Positions 24,735-34,018 of a DNA stretch of 64,000 bases are shown here, piece by piece. The notes beneath the pieces are model-generated. The model saw only the letters and a program-made list of their open reading frames with translations, had not been told where the DNA came from and made no database searches. How positions within the stretch are numbered: position 1 is the stretch's first letter; every line of letters begins with the position of its first letter. The DNA comes from CAYJBH01 sp964369965. GTDB taxonomy: Bacteria > Bacillota > Clostridia > Oscillospirales > Ruminococcaceae. Location of the stretch: the NCBI GenBank assembly GCA_964369965.1, contig CAYJGF010000012.1:1-64000 (forward strand), in the 5' to 3' direction. Made by a program: the position numbers and the translations under genes.

Positions 24735-26206
24735 CACATGCCAACCTTTATCTCACCATCCTCATCGAGTGAAATAGCGCATTTGCCGTATGATTCACCT
24801 ATCATACGCGATGTCATACTGCCAAAATACACCTTGACCGGCGGATACAGTGAGTCGGAAATTTCCACCCGACAAAAATTGACATTATTTGCGCTTTGCT
24901 CCTTTTGTTCGAGGGTGTTTTTTAACTTGCGAAGCATCATTTTCATGGTCGGCTTTTTAGTGCGGAGTTTTAATAACAACTCTTTTCGATCGGGGGTAAT
25001 CTGACCGCTTTTGTCAAGTATTTCCAAATATTGGATATTTTTACCAATGAGCTCCTCTTCATCTTCCAATTCCTGGATATTATTTTGTAGGTCTTTAATG
25101 TGTTGGGTCAGACGATGTGTCATGCCGAGACGCAATGTCGTCGGAATATTAATCTCGGCGCCTATAATCTTTGCCTCAATGCGTTTTACCGCTATGACCT
25201 CCCCTCCCGTTATAACACCTTTGCCGGAGGTGACCATAATCTCCTGCTCAGAGGAGACGTGGCTGTTGACTATGACCTGTGCTGTGATTGTCCCCTCGGC
25301 ATACATTTCGCAGTTTTCTATAAACATCGCACTGATGTTACCTTTTGCGGAAACTATGCCTTTTTGCTGACCGTTGATGCCGTATCCAACCGTGATATCT
25401 CCCTCGGAAAAAAGGTTTGCCCCCTCAACCGAGCCGGATATTTTTATACTCTTTTTCGAGGTGATGGTATATCCGAAATACACATCACCGTTTATTATTA
25501 CATCGCCGGAGAACTCGATGTTGCCGATAGCGCTGTCGACATTCCCGTTGATGGTGACGCTTTGTTCGATATGAAATTTGCCGTCTTTGAACACAAGATT
25601 CCCGCAAGTATTTGCGATAAGATGCCTGCCGTCGGCGGTTATGGCTGTGTTTGTCCCCTGTGGCACACTCGCCTTTTTGCCCGGGACACCCTTCAACTCC
25701 TCACCCGAAACACCGGTGCCGGACACCGGCTCGACCGGAGCAAAAATGTCAGCGATTATTGTGCCTTTTTCGATGTCAAGAATAAGTCCGAGCTCTTTAT
25801 AATCCGCGTCACCATTCTCTAAAACCTGCGGTTTATACTCCCTCTCACGTTCGAAATGTTCCACAATATATCCATCGATGCCGTCGACCGCGGCACTTCC
25901 CTCGGCTACCACAAAGGGTTGATTAAAATTCCTGTTTTTCAACATGTCAAGGAGCTTTGTCTCATCAATGCCGACGCTGATACCACGGGCGTTGATGGTA
26001 TCAACATAGCGCGATATCGGAGTGTCATACAATAGCTGAGTGACCTCATCGTGGTCGCCCTCACCGTAATCATTCAACAGTCCGTCAAGGTCAATATTGA
26101 GCGAGGCGGTCATTGCACCGTGTTTTTCAACAATACAATACTTTGTCATCTGTTCATCGGAAATAATCACAGCCGAGCCACTCGAATTTTGTATCGAATT
26201 GTCCAT
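24734..26206 (-). CDS. FapA family protein (DUF342)
   Basis: 490 residues. An N-terminal region with EGSAAVDGIDGYIVEHF leads to the DUF342 core with G-spaced beta-helix repeats (INGNVDSAIGNIEFSGDVIINGDVYFGYTI, AKGNISAMFIENCEMYAEGTI). A coiled coil near 390-430 and a C-terminal strand ending (VKVYFGSM) follow. DUF342 proteins are polymerising, bactofilin-like proteins. In this position, downstream of cheC/cheD, family members are common in Clostridia, but their role is not known. No signal peptide. Confidence 0.88.
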   Translation of the reverse strand: MDNSIQNSSGSAVIISDEQMTKYCIVEKHGAMTASLNIDLDGLLNDYGEGDHDEVTQLLYDTPISRYVDTINARGISVGIDETKLLDMLKNRNFNQPFVVAEGSAAVDGIDGYIVEHFEREREYKPQVLENGDADYKELGLILDIEKGTIIADIFAPVEPVSGTGVSGEELKGVPGKKASVPQGTNTAITADGRHLIANTCGNLVFKDGKFHIEQSVTINGNVDSAIGNIEFSGDVIINGDVYFGYTITSKKSIKISGSVEGANLFSEGDITVGYGINGQQKGIVSAKGNISAMFIENCEMYAEGTITAQVIVNSHVSSEQEIMVTSGKGVITGGEVIAVKRIEAKIIGAEINIPTTLRLGMTHRLTQHIKDLQNNIQELEDEEELIGKNIQYLEILDKSGQITPDRKELLLKLRTKKPTMKMMLRKLKNTLEQKEQSANNVNFCRVEISDSLYPPVKVYFGSMTSRMIGESYGKCAISLDEDGEIKVGM

Positions 26207-26254
26207 TGCATCGCCATCCTTTCAATTATATCGCTCCACCAACTAAACATTAGA

Positions 26255-26740
26255 TTATAACACCCACTCACCCTTGTTTGCAGATTTTATCTTCATTAGA
26301 CCTGTTTGAGGATCAAAACTCTGGGTGCGACCGAAATTCTCGCCGGTGTCGGCTACCAAAATCGGAATTCCGAGCGAGGCGAGTGTCTTTTTGACCGCCG
26401 CCACGTTGCGCTCACCGATGTTTGCAATGTCGCTGTTCCCTGTGGTGGCGAACATCTTGGCACCACCGGCAATTTTCGCCTTAATACCTCCACGCAATGC
26501 ACCCTCTGCCACCATTCGTTTTATAAGTGCCGGTATCGCACTGTCGGCGTATTTGTGTGGTTGGTTCGGGTTGTTTGCCAGCTTTGAATCCGGCAACATT
26601 ATATGTGACAACCCTGCAACCTTTTTGACAGAGTCGTATAAACAAATTCCAACGCAGGAACCGAGTGCATATGTAATAATTATATCATCACCCTTTGCCA
26701 CGTTCAAATCCGCAATACCTACGACTATTGTTTTTCCCAT
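26255..26740 (-). CDS. cheD: Chemoreceptor glutamine deamidase CheD
   Basis: 161 residues from ATG 26740 (MGKTIVVGIADLNV), chosen because AGGA sits 9 bp upstream. A longer start 7 codons earlier is possible. It deamidates receptor glutamines and is paired with CheC. The active site residues are present: the cysteine in YALGSCVGICLYD and the histidine in LSHIMLP, followed by AKIAGGAKMF and the C-terminal GGRTG-type GENFGRTQSFDPQTG. It lies 34 bp after cheC, as in Bacillus-type adaptation modules. Confidence 0.93.
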   Translation of the reverse strand: MGKTIVVGIADLNVAKGDDIIITYALGSCVGICLYDSVKKVAGLSHIMLPDSKLANNPNQPHKYADSAIPALIKRMVAEGALRGGIKAKIAGGAKMFATTGNSDIANIGERNVAAVKKTLASLGIPILVADTGENFGRTQSFDPQTGLMKIKSANKGEWVL

Positions 26741-26774
26741 AAAAATTAATCCTATCCGCACATAATAGTGCTTT

Positions 26775-27392
26775 TTACATTCCGAGTGCTTTTATTATCT
26801 TGTCGAGGGAGTCAACCTCCGGTATTAGCAGTATGTTGTTGTCGGTGGAGCGACCGTCCACCTCAAACGAGTTTTCAATGAAAATTATGCTGTCGCTGAT
26901 ATTCGCAAAGTGGATAGCCGGCACGCTCAATATCGAGCCGACCATGTCCTCGGTCAGTGCAGGCGGCGATATATCTATGACAAGATTGGTAAACATCGCA
27001 ATGGCGTTTATATAAGAGGCGGACATGATATTGCCTATTTCTTTCAACATGGATTGCCCCATCTCGTCCAGCTCGGAATAATCGCTAATATCCTGCCCGA
27101 GCAGAATATTGACGGTAATATGGGCAAATTCGCGCTCCAGCAGGAAGAGAATCATGCCTTTCACGTCCTCGTCCAGCGTGACCATCATGCCTATCATGTC
27201 CCTCTCGGGACCGCCTAATTTTTCTGTCACATCGTTATAATCCAAAATCTGAATGGTGGGAACGTTAATATCGATGGGTTTTGCAAGCATGTTGGAAAGG
27301 GCGGTGGCGGCGTTGCCACTGCCTATATTCCCTATCTCACGCATTGCGTCGAGTTGCATTTGATTAAGATCGCTATAGCTGTTTAATGACAT
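26775..27392 (-). CDS. cheC: CheY-P phosphatase CheC
   Basis: 205 residues. Two phosphatase centres are visible: DAMREIGNIGSGNAATALS (about 15-33) and SMLKEIGNIMSASYINAI (about 112-129), each with the E-x2-N arrangement that attacks CheY-P. It works with CheD and with the CheC-like part of FliY in this operon. SD AAAGGA precedes ATG 27392. Confidence 0.94.
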   Translation of the reverse strand: MSLNSYSDLNQMQLDAMREIGNIGSGNAATALSNMLAKPIDINVPTIQILDYNDVTEKLGGPERDMIGMMVTLDEDVKGMILFLLEREFAHITVNILLGQDISDYSELDEMGQSMLKEIGNIMSASYINAIAMFTNLVIDISPPALTEDMVGSILSVPAIHFANISDSIIFIENSFEVDGRSTDNNILLIPEVDSLDKIIKALGM

Positions 27393-27424
27393 GTATTCAT
27401 CCTTTCATATGTATAAAGCGAAGA

Positions 27425-28171
27425 TTAACGCAGGGTGTTTATAATTTCCTGCATTTGGTCGGCGGTTTGAACTATTTTAGAACTTAAGGTGAAACCCTTT
27501 TGTGTCAACATCATATTGACCATCTCGTCCGACATATCGACGTTGGAGAATTCGAGGGCACTCTCAATTATCTCGTTTTGACCTATGCCGCCCGACTCAA
27601 GGGAGCTTGTCTCTGCCTCACCGGAATTGTCGCTGACGACATAGGCGTTGTTGCCCACCGGAGTGAGACCGAACGGGTTTGAAAAGGTGGAGATTCCTAT
27701 GCGCTCTTTCGCCTCGGACAGGTCAACCTCGTTGGTGTCGGGCTTAAATTCCAGCTCAATTCGCTCGCCTGAGCCGTCCAGAATATACCGTCCGCTGTTG
27801 TCGGTGAGGTAGGGTGTTTCCCCTTCGACGCTGATGGTGAAACTGCCGTCTCGAGTATAGGCAACCGTGCCGTCCGGCTGTTCGAGGGAGAAAAACCCCT
27901 CCCCCACGATGGCAAAATCGGTGGGGTTGCCGGTGAAGTTGAGTGTTCCTTGGGTAAAAAGCAGGTCGTTATAATCCGTCTTGACACCGTGACCGACGAG
28001 GTGATCCCCCTCGACGTTGGTGTCGATTTTTGAGTATAACAGGTCAACAAACTGATTGGTTGTCTTTTTGTAACCGGTGGTGCTGATGTTCGCCATGTTG
28101 TTGGAGATGGAGTTGAGATTGTTTTGGTAGGCGATCATGCCGGAGACGCCGGTGTAAAATGCAATGTTCAT
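27425..28171 (-). CDS. flgG: Flagellar rod protein, FlgF/FlgG type (second copy)
   Basis: 248 residues. The basal-body rod start (FYTGVSGMIAYQNNLNSISNNMANISTTGYKK), the middle FAIVGEGFFSLEQ-DGTVAYTRDGSF and the C-terminal DEMVNMMLTQKGFTLSSKIVQTADQM are shared by FlgE/F/G proteins. It is exported without a signal peptide through the flagellar export gate. It is one of a tandem pair with 28200. Which is FlgF and which FlgG cannot be settled by eye. SD AAAGGAATATC. Confidence 0.82.
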   Translation of the reverse strand: MNIAFYTGVSGMIAYQNNLNSISNNMANISTTGYKKTTNQFVDLLYSKIDTNVEGDHLVGHGVKTDYNDLLFTQGTLNFTGNPTDFAIVGEGFFSLEQPDGTVAYTRDGSFTISVEGETPYLTDNSGRYILDGSGERIELEFKPDTNEVDLSEAKERIGISTFSNPFGLTPVGNNAYVVSDNSGEAETSSLESGGIGQNEIIESALEFSNVDMSDEMVNMMLTQKGFTLSSKIVQTADQMQEIINTLR

Positions 28172-28199
28172 AAGATATTCCTTTCCGATTGTCGATTTT

Positions 28200-28958
28200 T
28201 TAGAGCGAACCTATCTGGGAGACGGTTTTTTGATTGATGGTATCTATCATTTGGAGCGCGGCGCTACAGGACTGGAAGTTGCGCTGTGCCTCCATCAAAA
28301 GGGTGTATTCACGGTTCATGTCAATATTAGAGCGCTCATAATGACCCTGATAAACCACAAAGGGTGCGCCGTTGATGTTGTCCACCTCACCCTCCGGGTT
28401 GTTGTTGAGATAAAGTCCGTTTGTCATCTGCTGGAAGTCGTCAAAATCCGCCGGCACGCGTATGCGCAGTTTGTCAATTTCGGTGCCGAGCGAGTCGTAT
28501 ATCGTGCCATCGTCCAACACGGTAAAGTCACTGGTGCCGAGATATATCTCGCCATTTTCACCGAGCACACGACCGATACCGCGAAGTTCTAAATACCCTT
28601 CCTCGTCGATGTCAAAGTTGCCGTTACGAGTGTAGCCGACCTGATCACCCTGCGCTATCGAGAAAAACCCCTCGCCGGAGATTGCGAAATCAAACGGGCG
28701 ACCGGTCTCCTCCAAAAAGCCGGCGTCAAACTCGGTGTAGACGGTGTCCACAATGCGTATCGGTGCCTCACCGAGGCCGATAACCTCGGAGCCGTTTGAG
28801 TCGAGGCGCTTTGTCATCTCCTGCTCGAAGGTCGTGCTGACCAACCTTGCGCTGCGCGCACCCGGTGTGCTCGCGTTGGTAATGTTGTTGGATATGGTGT
28901 TGAGCGACCTTTGTTGCATAAATATGCCGGAGGCGGCGGTGTAAAAACCTTTTAACAT
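28200..28958 (-). CDS. flgF: Flagellar rod protein, FlgF/FlgG type (first copy)
   Basis: 252 residues. Start FYTAASGIFMQQRSLNTISNNITNASTPGARSAR, middle FDFAISGEGFFSIAQGDQVGYTRNGNFDIDEEGYL, and end SNIDMNREYTLLMEAQRNFQSCSAALQMIDTIN are the rod/hook family signature. It is probably part of the proximal or distal rod. Tandem with 27425, directly after the sigma factor fliA. The FlgF/FlgG assignment between the two is tentative. Confidence 0.8.
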   Translation of the reverse strand: MLKGFYTAASGIFMQQRSLNTISNNITNASTPGARSARLVSTTFEQEMTKRLDSNGSEVIGLGEAPIRIVDTVYTEFDAGFLEETGRPFDFAISGEGFFSIAQGDQVGYTRNGNFDIDEEGYLELRGIGRVLGENGEIYLGTSDFTVLDDGTIYDSLGTEIDKLRIRVPADFDDFQQMTNGLYLNNNPEGEVDNINGAPFVVYQGHYERSNIDMNREYTLLMEAQRNFQSCSAALQMIDTINQKTVSQIGSL

Positions 28959-28973
28959 GGTGTCCTTTTCCTC

Positions 28974-29741
28974 TTAAATATTGTTTTCTTCCAGTTTGGC
29001 GCGCAGTTTATGAAGTGCGCGGACGTGGAGTTGACTTATCCTCGACTCCGATACGGTGAGCACCTTTGCAATCTCGGTGAGCTTTAACCGTTCGAAGTAG
29101 TAGAGCGAAATTATGGTGCGCTCCCTATCATTTAATGTCTCGATTGCCGCGATAAGCTCGGCACGCTGTTCCTCCCGAAAAAGTCCCGAATCCAGCTGAC
29201 CGGAGCTGTCGTCCGGAATGTCATGCATATCCTCCTTGTCCTTGTGATAGAGTTCATCGAGGGATATGAGTGATGCCTTGGAAATCTCGGCATATATTTT
29301 TGTGAGTTGAGAGTCGGTTATCTTCATGTGCTCGGCAACCTCGGTGATGGTCGGCTCGCGCATCAACCTATTGCCAAGCTCATTTTCCGCCTCACGAACC
29401 TCCTTTGCGCTCTGTCGCAGTCGCCTTGGCAAAAAATCCTGCTGTCGCAGATAGTCGATAATGGAGTGTTTGACACGCATAAAAGCGTATGCCTCAAACT
29501 TGACATTTTTGCTCTCGTCGAAACGGTCGACACATTCAATGAGGGTTATAATCCCCTGATTTACAATGTCCTCCATCTGTGCATAGCTGGAGGCGACCCC
29601 TCTCATCTGGCCGGCAACCGCCTTGGCGATGTAGCTGTAGGACATGACAATCTCGTTGCGAAGCGTCACATCTTTATTGATGCGATACTGCGCAAATAAC
29701 TCCTGCATGACCTCGGCGGTCGGTTTTTCGAACTTTGCCAT
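28974..29741 (-). CDS. fliA: Flagellar sigma factor FliA (SigD)
   Basis: 255 residues of sigma-70 family group 3. Region 2 contains RFDESKNVKFEAYAFMRVKHSIIDYLR, region 3 TITEVAEHMKI and region 4 LNDRERTIISLYYFERLKLTEIAKVLTVSESRISQLHVRALHKL. It directs late flagellar and chemotaxis genes. It lies directly after flhA, at a site where flhF and flhG usually intervene. Its anti-sigma factor FlgM is not in the window. Confidence 0.95.
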   Translation of the reverse strand: MAKFEKPTAEVMQELFAQYRINKDVTLRNEIVMSYSYIAKAVAGQMRGVASSYAQMEDIVNQGIITLIECVDRFDESKNVKFEAYAFMRVKHSIIDYLRQQDFLPRRLRQSAKEVREAENELGNRLMREPTITEVAEHMKITDSQLTKIYAEISKASLISLDELYHKDKEDMHDIPDDSSGQLDSGLFREEQRAELIAAIETLNDRERTIISLYYFERLKLTEIAKVLTVSESRISQLHVRALHKLRAKLEENNI

Positions 29742-29771
29742 CCGGCTATTTTCCTTTCCGCATTATCTGCC

Positions 29772-31823
29772 TTACATAGAAATGTTGGCGAGTGCCTGTA
29801 TCTGCATTGTCTGGTCGATCTCATTGAAGGACAGCACCGTCACCCCGGGGTAGAACTGATCGATAAGTTTTTTATAGTATACCCGAACAACGGGGGAGGT
29901 GATGACGATGGGTTGCTGAACAATGTCCTTGACCTTATTGAGCTCCTTGACCGATGCGTTGATGATATTTTGAATGATATCCGGCTCGAGGGTGAGATAA
30001 CTCTGTTGATCCACCTTTTTGACCGCCGCCATGATGGTCTGTTCGATAGTGTTGTCGATGCTGATAACCTTGAGCTGACCTGCGTCGGCAAAACGATGGG
30101 ATATCGTCCTTTTGAGCGCCTGCCGGACATATTCAGTGAGCATGTCCGGGTCTTTAACTGTCGTGACATAGTCGGAGAGCGTTTCGAGGATAGTCTCGAC
30201 ATCCCTTATCGGCACGCCCTCTTTAAGCAGATTGCCGAGCACTTTTTGTAGGTCGTTGACCGACACCACCGCCGGCACCAACTCGTTCACGAGGTTTTCG
30301 TTCGTTTTTTTGAGGTTGTGCAGGATGTTGCCTATCTCCTGACGGGTCAACAGCTCGTGTGCGTGGCGCTTGACCACCTCCGACAGGTGGGTGACCATTA
30401 CGCTGGTCGGGTCGATTAGGGTGTATCCCGAGACCTCCGCCTTGACCTTTTTGTCGTTGCTGACCCATTTTGCCGGCAGACCGAACGCAGGGTCAACCGT
30501 GTCAATGCCTTCTATCTTCGCCCCACCCTCCGGCGGTGCAAGTGCCAAAAAGTGATCGATGAGCACATCGCCCTCGGCGACTTTTTCTCCTTTTAGCCGT
30601 ATGACATACTGGTTGGGATTAATCTGGCCGCTGTCCTTGAGGTAGACCGACGGCACGACAATGCCCATTTCGGTCGCAAACTGCTTGCGGAACATGACAA
30701 CGCGGTCGACAAACGTCCCGCCCATACTTTCCACCACAAGCGGTATCAGGCTGTAGCCAAACTCCATCTCGATAGGTTCCACCGCCAAAAGACCGTAGAC
30801 ATTCTCGATGTTTTTATAGTACTGTGCCTCACTCGCGACCTCCTGTATCGGCTCGTCCGGTGAGCGCACACCGTCGGCGACGGCGCTAACTCTGCCACGA
30901 TTGCGCAACAGTAGACCGAGTATTATTAAAAACGCCGACATGGCAATTATCTGCACCTTCGGAAAGCCCGGCAGTAAAAGTAGCACTGCCAGCGCACATC
31001 CTGCCATGATTAGCACTCTCGGCTGGGACAAAAACTGTTTGGAGAAGTCGTCGTTGATGTTATTCTCCGACGCGCTCCTTGTGACCATCATACCGGTCGA
31101 AACGGAGATAAGCAGTGCCGGTATCTGGGAGACAAGTCCGTCCCCGACCGTCGAGGTGGTGTAGATATTCATGATGGTGGTGACGTCGCCCACCCCGTTC
31201 ATAAACCCCATGATAACGCCACCGATGAGGTTGATAAAGGTGACGAGTATGGAGAGAACCGCGTCCCCCTTGACAAACTTGGACGCACCATCCATGGAGC
31301 CGAAAAAGTCCGCCTCACGCTGGATGTCGGCGCGGCGTTTCATCGCCTGTTGCTCGTCGATAAGACCGCTGGAGAGGTCGGCGTCGATAGCCATCTGTTT
31401 GCCGGGCATCGCGTCGAGGGTGAACCTCGCGGCAACCTCGGCAACACGCTCGGAACCTTTTGTGATGACGATAAACTGAACTAAAACGATGATGAAGAAG
31501 ATGATAATACCGACGACCGGATTGCCACGGATAACAAAGTCGCCAAAAGTTTGCACCACCTGACCGGCGTAGCCGTTTTCAAGTAGAATAAGGGTGGTGG
31601 AGCGCACGTTAAGACCGAGGCGAAAAAGGGTGGTGACAAGGAGCAGCGACGGGAAGATGGAAAACTCGAGTGCCGCTTGAATGTTCAACGTTGTGAGCAA
31701 CACAATAAATGACAGCGCAATATTGACAATAAACAACATATCCAAAAGCGGTGCGGGGATAGGGATTATTATCAATAGTATGATGACAATTATGAATGCC
31801 GAGACAGCGCTTGAACCTTTCAC
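29772..31823 (-). CDS. flhA: Flagellar export gate protein FlhA
   Basis: 683 residues. An N-terminal membrane part with about eight helices, including the FHIPEP-region signature (DAMPGKQMAIDADLSSGLIDEQQAMKRRADIQREADFFGSMDGASKFVKGDA near 150-200), is followed by a cytoplasmic domain that docks chaperone-substrate complexes. GTG start at 31823 with GGGAAG upstream. Transcribed from flhB toward fliA with 41 bp between flhB and flhA. Confidence 0.96.
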   Translation of the reverse strand: MKGSSAVSAFIIVIILLIIIPIPAPLLDMLFIVNIALSFIVLLTTLNIQAALEFSIFPSLLLVTTLFRLGLNVRSTTLILLENGYAGQVVQTFGDFVIRGNPVVGIIIFFIIVLVQFIVITKGSERVAEVAARFTLDAMPGKQMAIDADLSSGLIDEQQAMKRRADIQREADFFGSMDGASKFVKGDAVLSILVTFINLIGGVIMGFMNGVGDVTTIMNIYTTSTVGDGLVSQIPALLISVSTGMMVTRSASENNINDDFSKQFLSQPRVLIMAGCALAVLLLLPGFPKVQIIAMSAFLIILGLLLRNRGRVSAVADGVRSPDEPIQEVASEAQYYKNIENVYGLLAVEPIEMEFGYSLIPLVVESMGGTFVDRVVMFRKQFATEMGIVVPSVYLKDSGQINPNQYVIRLKGEKVAEGDVLIDHFLALAPPEGGAKIEGIDTVDPAFGLPAKWVSNDKKVKAEVSGYTLIDPTSVMVTHLSEVVKRHAHELLTRQEIGNILHNLKKTNENLVNELVPAVVSVNDLQKVLGNLLKEGVPIRDVETILETLSDYVTTVKDPDMLTEYVRQALKRTISHRFADAGQLKVISIDNTIEQTIMAAVKKVDQQSYLTLEPDIIQNIINASVKELNKVKDIVQQPIVITSPVVRVYYKKLIDQFYPGVTVLSFNEIDQTMQIQALANISM

Positions 31824-31863
31824 TTATATTTCTTCCCTTTCTCGAGTTTTAACTCGGTATTTT

Positions 31864-32925
31864 TTATAAAAAGCTTTTTTTCTTCACGTTGTAGACAAAT
31901 GCAAGAACCTCAGCAACCGCAACATAGAACGACTCCGGTATCGGGTGGTCCAGCTCCACCGACTCATAAAGGGAGCGCGCGAGTGGCTTATTTTCGGTGA
32001 TGACTATATCATGCTCCTGTGCCGTCTCAATTATTTTGAGTGCGAGATAGTCGGCGCCTTTCGCTATAACCACCGGCGCTGCGTGTTCCTTCGCCTTGTA
32101 TGATATCGCTATCGCGTAGTGGGTTGGGTTGCGTATAATAACATCGGCATTCGGCACTGCCTGCATCATGCGTTGCTGTGCCATCTGAACCTGTTTCTGA
32201 CGACGTTTTGCCTTGATTTTTGGGTCACCTTCGGTCTGTTTATACTCCTCCTTAATATCATCCTTGCTCATACGGAGCTTTTTTTCATAGTCATATCGCT
32301 GATAAAAATAGTCCGCTATCGCCACAAAGACGAATATGACGCCGAGAGTGTAGACAAGGTCCATGATAAGTTCGCCAAAAAAGGCAAGCGACTGGGTGAA
32401 CGGCATATCGATAAGACCGGGGATTGCAAGGATCTCGTCCCGAAGAGCAAAGTAGGACACACCTAAGAGAATCGCGAGTTTGACTATATTTTTTGCGAGT
32501 TCAACCACCGAGCGAAGAGAAAACAGATTTTTAAAACCGTTGATAGGGTTGAGCTTGCCGAACTTAAATTTGATAGCGTTGAATGTGACCAACATCCTTG
32601 TCTGCACCGCCGTTGCGAGGATTGTGGCAACCATACTGATGAGAAGTAGCGGTATGACGGCATACACCATCGTCACTATTATCTCTATCGTTATCTCGGA
32701 CATAATCTCAGGGGTAAAGGTAATTATACTCGCGCCCTTATCGATAAAGGATTTGAGGGCACTCTCCACCGAGAACATCAACTGTGGTGCAAAAATTTGC
32801 AAAACGGTGAACATGACAAGGAGCGAGAAGACAAGCACTACATCGCGGCTTTGAAAGACATTGCCCTGCTTGCGCTCCTGATTTCGCTTTCGCCCGGTCG
32901 CTTTTTCGGTTTTTTCTCCTGCCAT
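31864..32925 (-). CDS. flhB: Flagellar export switch protein FlhB
   Basis: 353 residues. The start EKTEKATGRKRNQERKQGNVFQSRD is followed by four membrane helices and the cytoplasmic part with the self-cleavage site NPTHYAIA (NPTH near residue 270). Cleavage switches export from hook to filament proteins. It lies 19 bp after fliR. Confidence 0.96.
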   Translation of the reverse strand: MAGEKTEKATGRKRNQERKQGNVFQSRDVVLVFSLLVMFTVLQIFAPQLMFSVESALKSFIDKGASIITFTPEIMSEITIEIIVTMVYAVIPLLLISMVATILATAVQTRMLVTFNAIKFKFGKLNPINGFKNLFSLRSVVELAKNIVKLAILLGVSYFALRDEILAIPGLIDMPFTQSLAFFGELIMDLVYTLGVIFVFVAIADYFYQRYDYEKKLRMSKDDIKEEYKQTEGDPKIKAKRRQKQVQMAQQRMMQAVPNADVIIRNPTHYAIAISYKAKEHAAPVVIAKGADYLALKIIETAQEHDIVITENKPLARSLYESVELDHPIPESFYVAVAEVLAFVYNVKKKSFL

Positions 32926-32943
32926 AGGTTTTAGTTCCCCCGC

Positions 32944-33711
32944 TTATGATATTTCAATTATGCCTGCATAGATGGTATCCATGGTGGTTGAAAGATAGTT
33001 GTCGACAAAGACGGATATAGGTCCCGCCATCATGACTAAAAGCACCATGCCGAGCAGTATCTTCATGTGTATGTTAATCACCATAAGGTGCATCTGGGGG
33101 ACAAGTTTCATCAGTATGCCGAGCAGTACCTCCAACAACATTATGGACACCAAAAATGGCATTACAAGACGGAACACTAACTCCGTTACCGCAATAAACG
33201 TGCTGAACAAAAACGGCGCCATCTGTATGTCAAGGTCAACTCCCATCGGCAAAAACTCATAGGAGCGCACCGTCAGGTCGATGAGGGTGAGATGGGAGTT
33301 GGTCGCGAAGAAGTAGAGCGAGAAAAAAAGGTTTATATACTGACTGGAGACGGACGCTTGAATGTTGGTCGCCGGATCAAACGATTTTGCCATGGAAAGA
33401 CCGAACAAAACGTCCATAAAATCGCCGGCAAAGTAGAGCATGTAATAAAAAAGCGAGAAAATTAATGTGAAAAATATCCCGATTAAAAGCTCTTTAAACA
33501 GAATTATGACATATTGCATGTCGTTCGAGGGGTCTATCACCGAGGCATCTATCGTCGGGTATGCAAGCAGTGCTATGATAAGCACCAACGCCACGCGCAA
33601 GGTCATCGGCACCGCACGCCGCGAGAGTATCGGGTTGGTGAAAAGCGCGCCCCCAATTCTAATAAAAACGAGGAGCAAAGCGAGCATATTCTCATAAGCT
33701 ATATCTAACAT
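32944..33711 (-). CDS. fliR: Flagellar export gate protein FliR
   Basis: 255 residues, about six membrane helices. Typical motifs are FTNPILSRRAVPMTLRVALVLIIALL and LFFSLYFFATNSHLTLIDLTVRSYEFLPMG. It is part of the FliP-Q-R core channel. ATG 33711 overlaps no neighbour. fliQ lies 11 bp upstream. Confidence 0.94.
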   Translation of the reverse strand: MLDIAYENMLALLLVFIRIGGALFTNPILSRRAVPMTLRVALVLIIALLAYPTIDASVIDPSNDMQYVIILFKELLIGIFFTLIFSLFYYMLYFAGDFMDVLFGLSMAKSFDPATNIQASVSSQYINLFFSLYFFATNSHLTLIDLTVRSYEFLPMGVDLDIQMAPFLFSTFIAVTELVFRLVMPFLVSIMLLEVLLGILMKLVPQMHLMVINIHMKILLGMVLLVMMAGPISVFVDNYLSTTMDTIYAGIIEIS

Positions 33712-33721
33712 CTACCGTCCG

Positions 33722-33988
33722 TCACATGGTTGCCATCAGCTCAAAAAGTCGCACGATAAACTCGGTGAGCGTGTTTATCATATAGGTCGCGCCGAGCAGT
33801 AAGAACATCGCTATGACCACGAGTTTCGGGACAAAGGTCAGCGTCTGCTCATGTATCTGGGTCGCGGCTTGAAAAATCGCAATGACGAGACCGACCACAA
33901 GGCTGACCAAAAGCATCGGTATCGCAAGTCTAAACGCCACCATCATGGATTCACGCAGTATATCAAGTATCTGAGCTTGATCTAACAA
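33722..33988 (-). CDS. fliQ: Flagellar export gate protein FliQ
   Basis: 88 residues, two membrane helices, with RESMMVAFRLAIPMLLVSLVVGLVIAIFQAATQIHEQTLTFVPKLV, which is the FliQ family core. The start is TTG 33988 (MLDQAQILD). It forms the FliP-Q-R gate. Confidence 0.95.
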   Translation of the reverse strand: MLDQAQILDILRESMMVAFRLAIPMLLVSLVVGLVIAIFQAATQIHEQTLTFVPKLVVIAMFLLLGATYMINTLTEFIVRLFELMATM

Positions 33989-34018
33989 CCTTTGACCTGT
34001 CCTTCCTGTATAGTCGAA

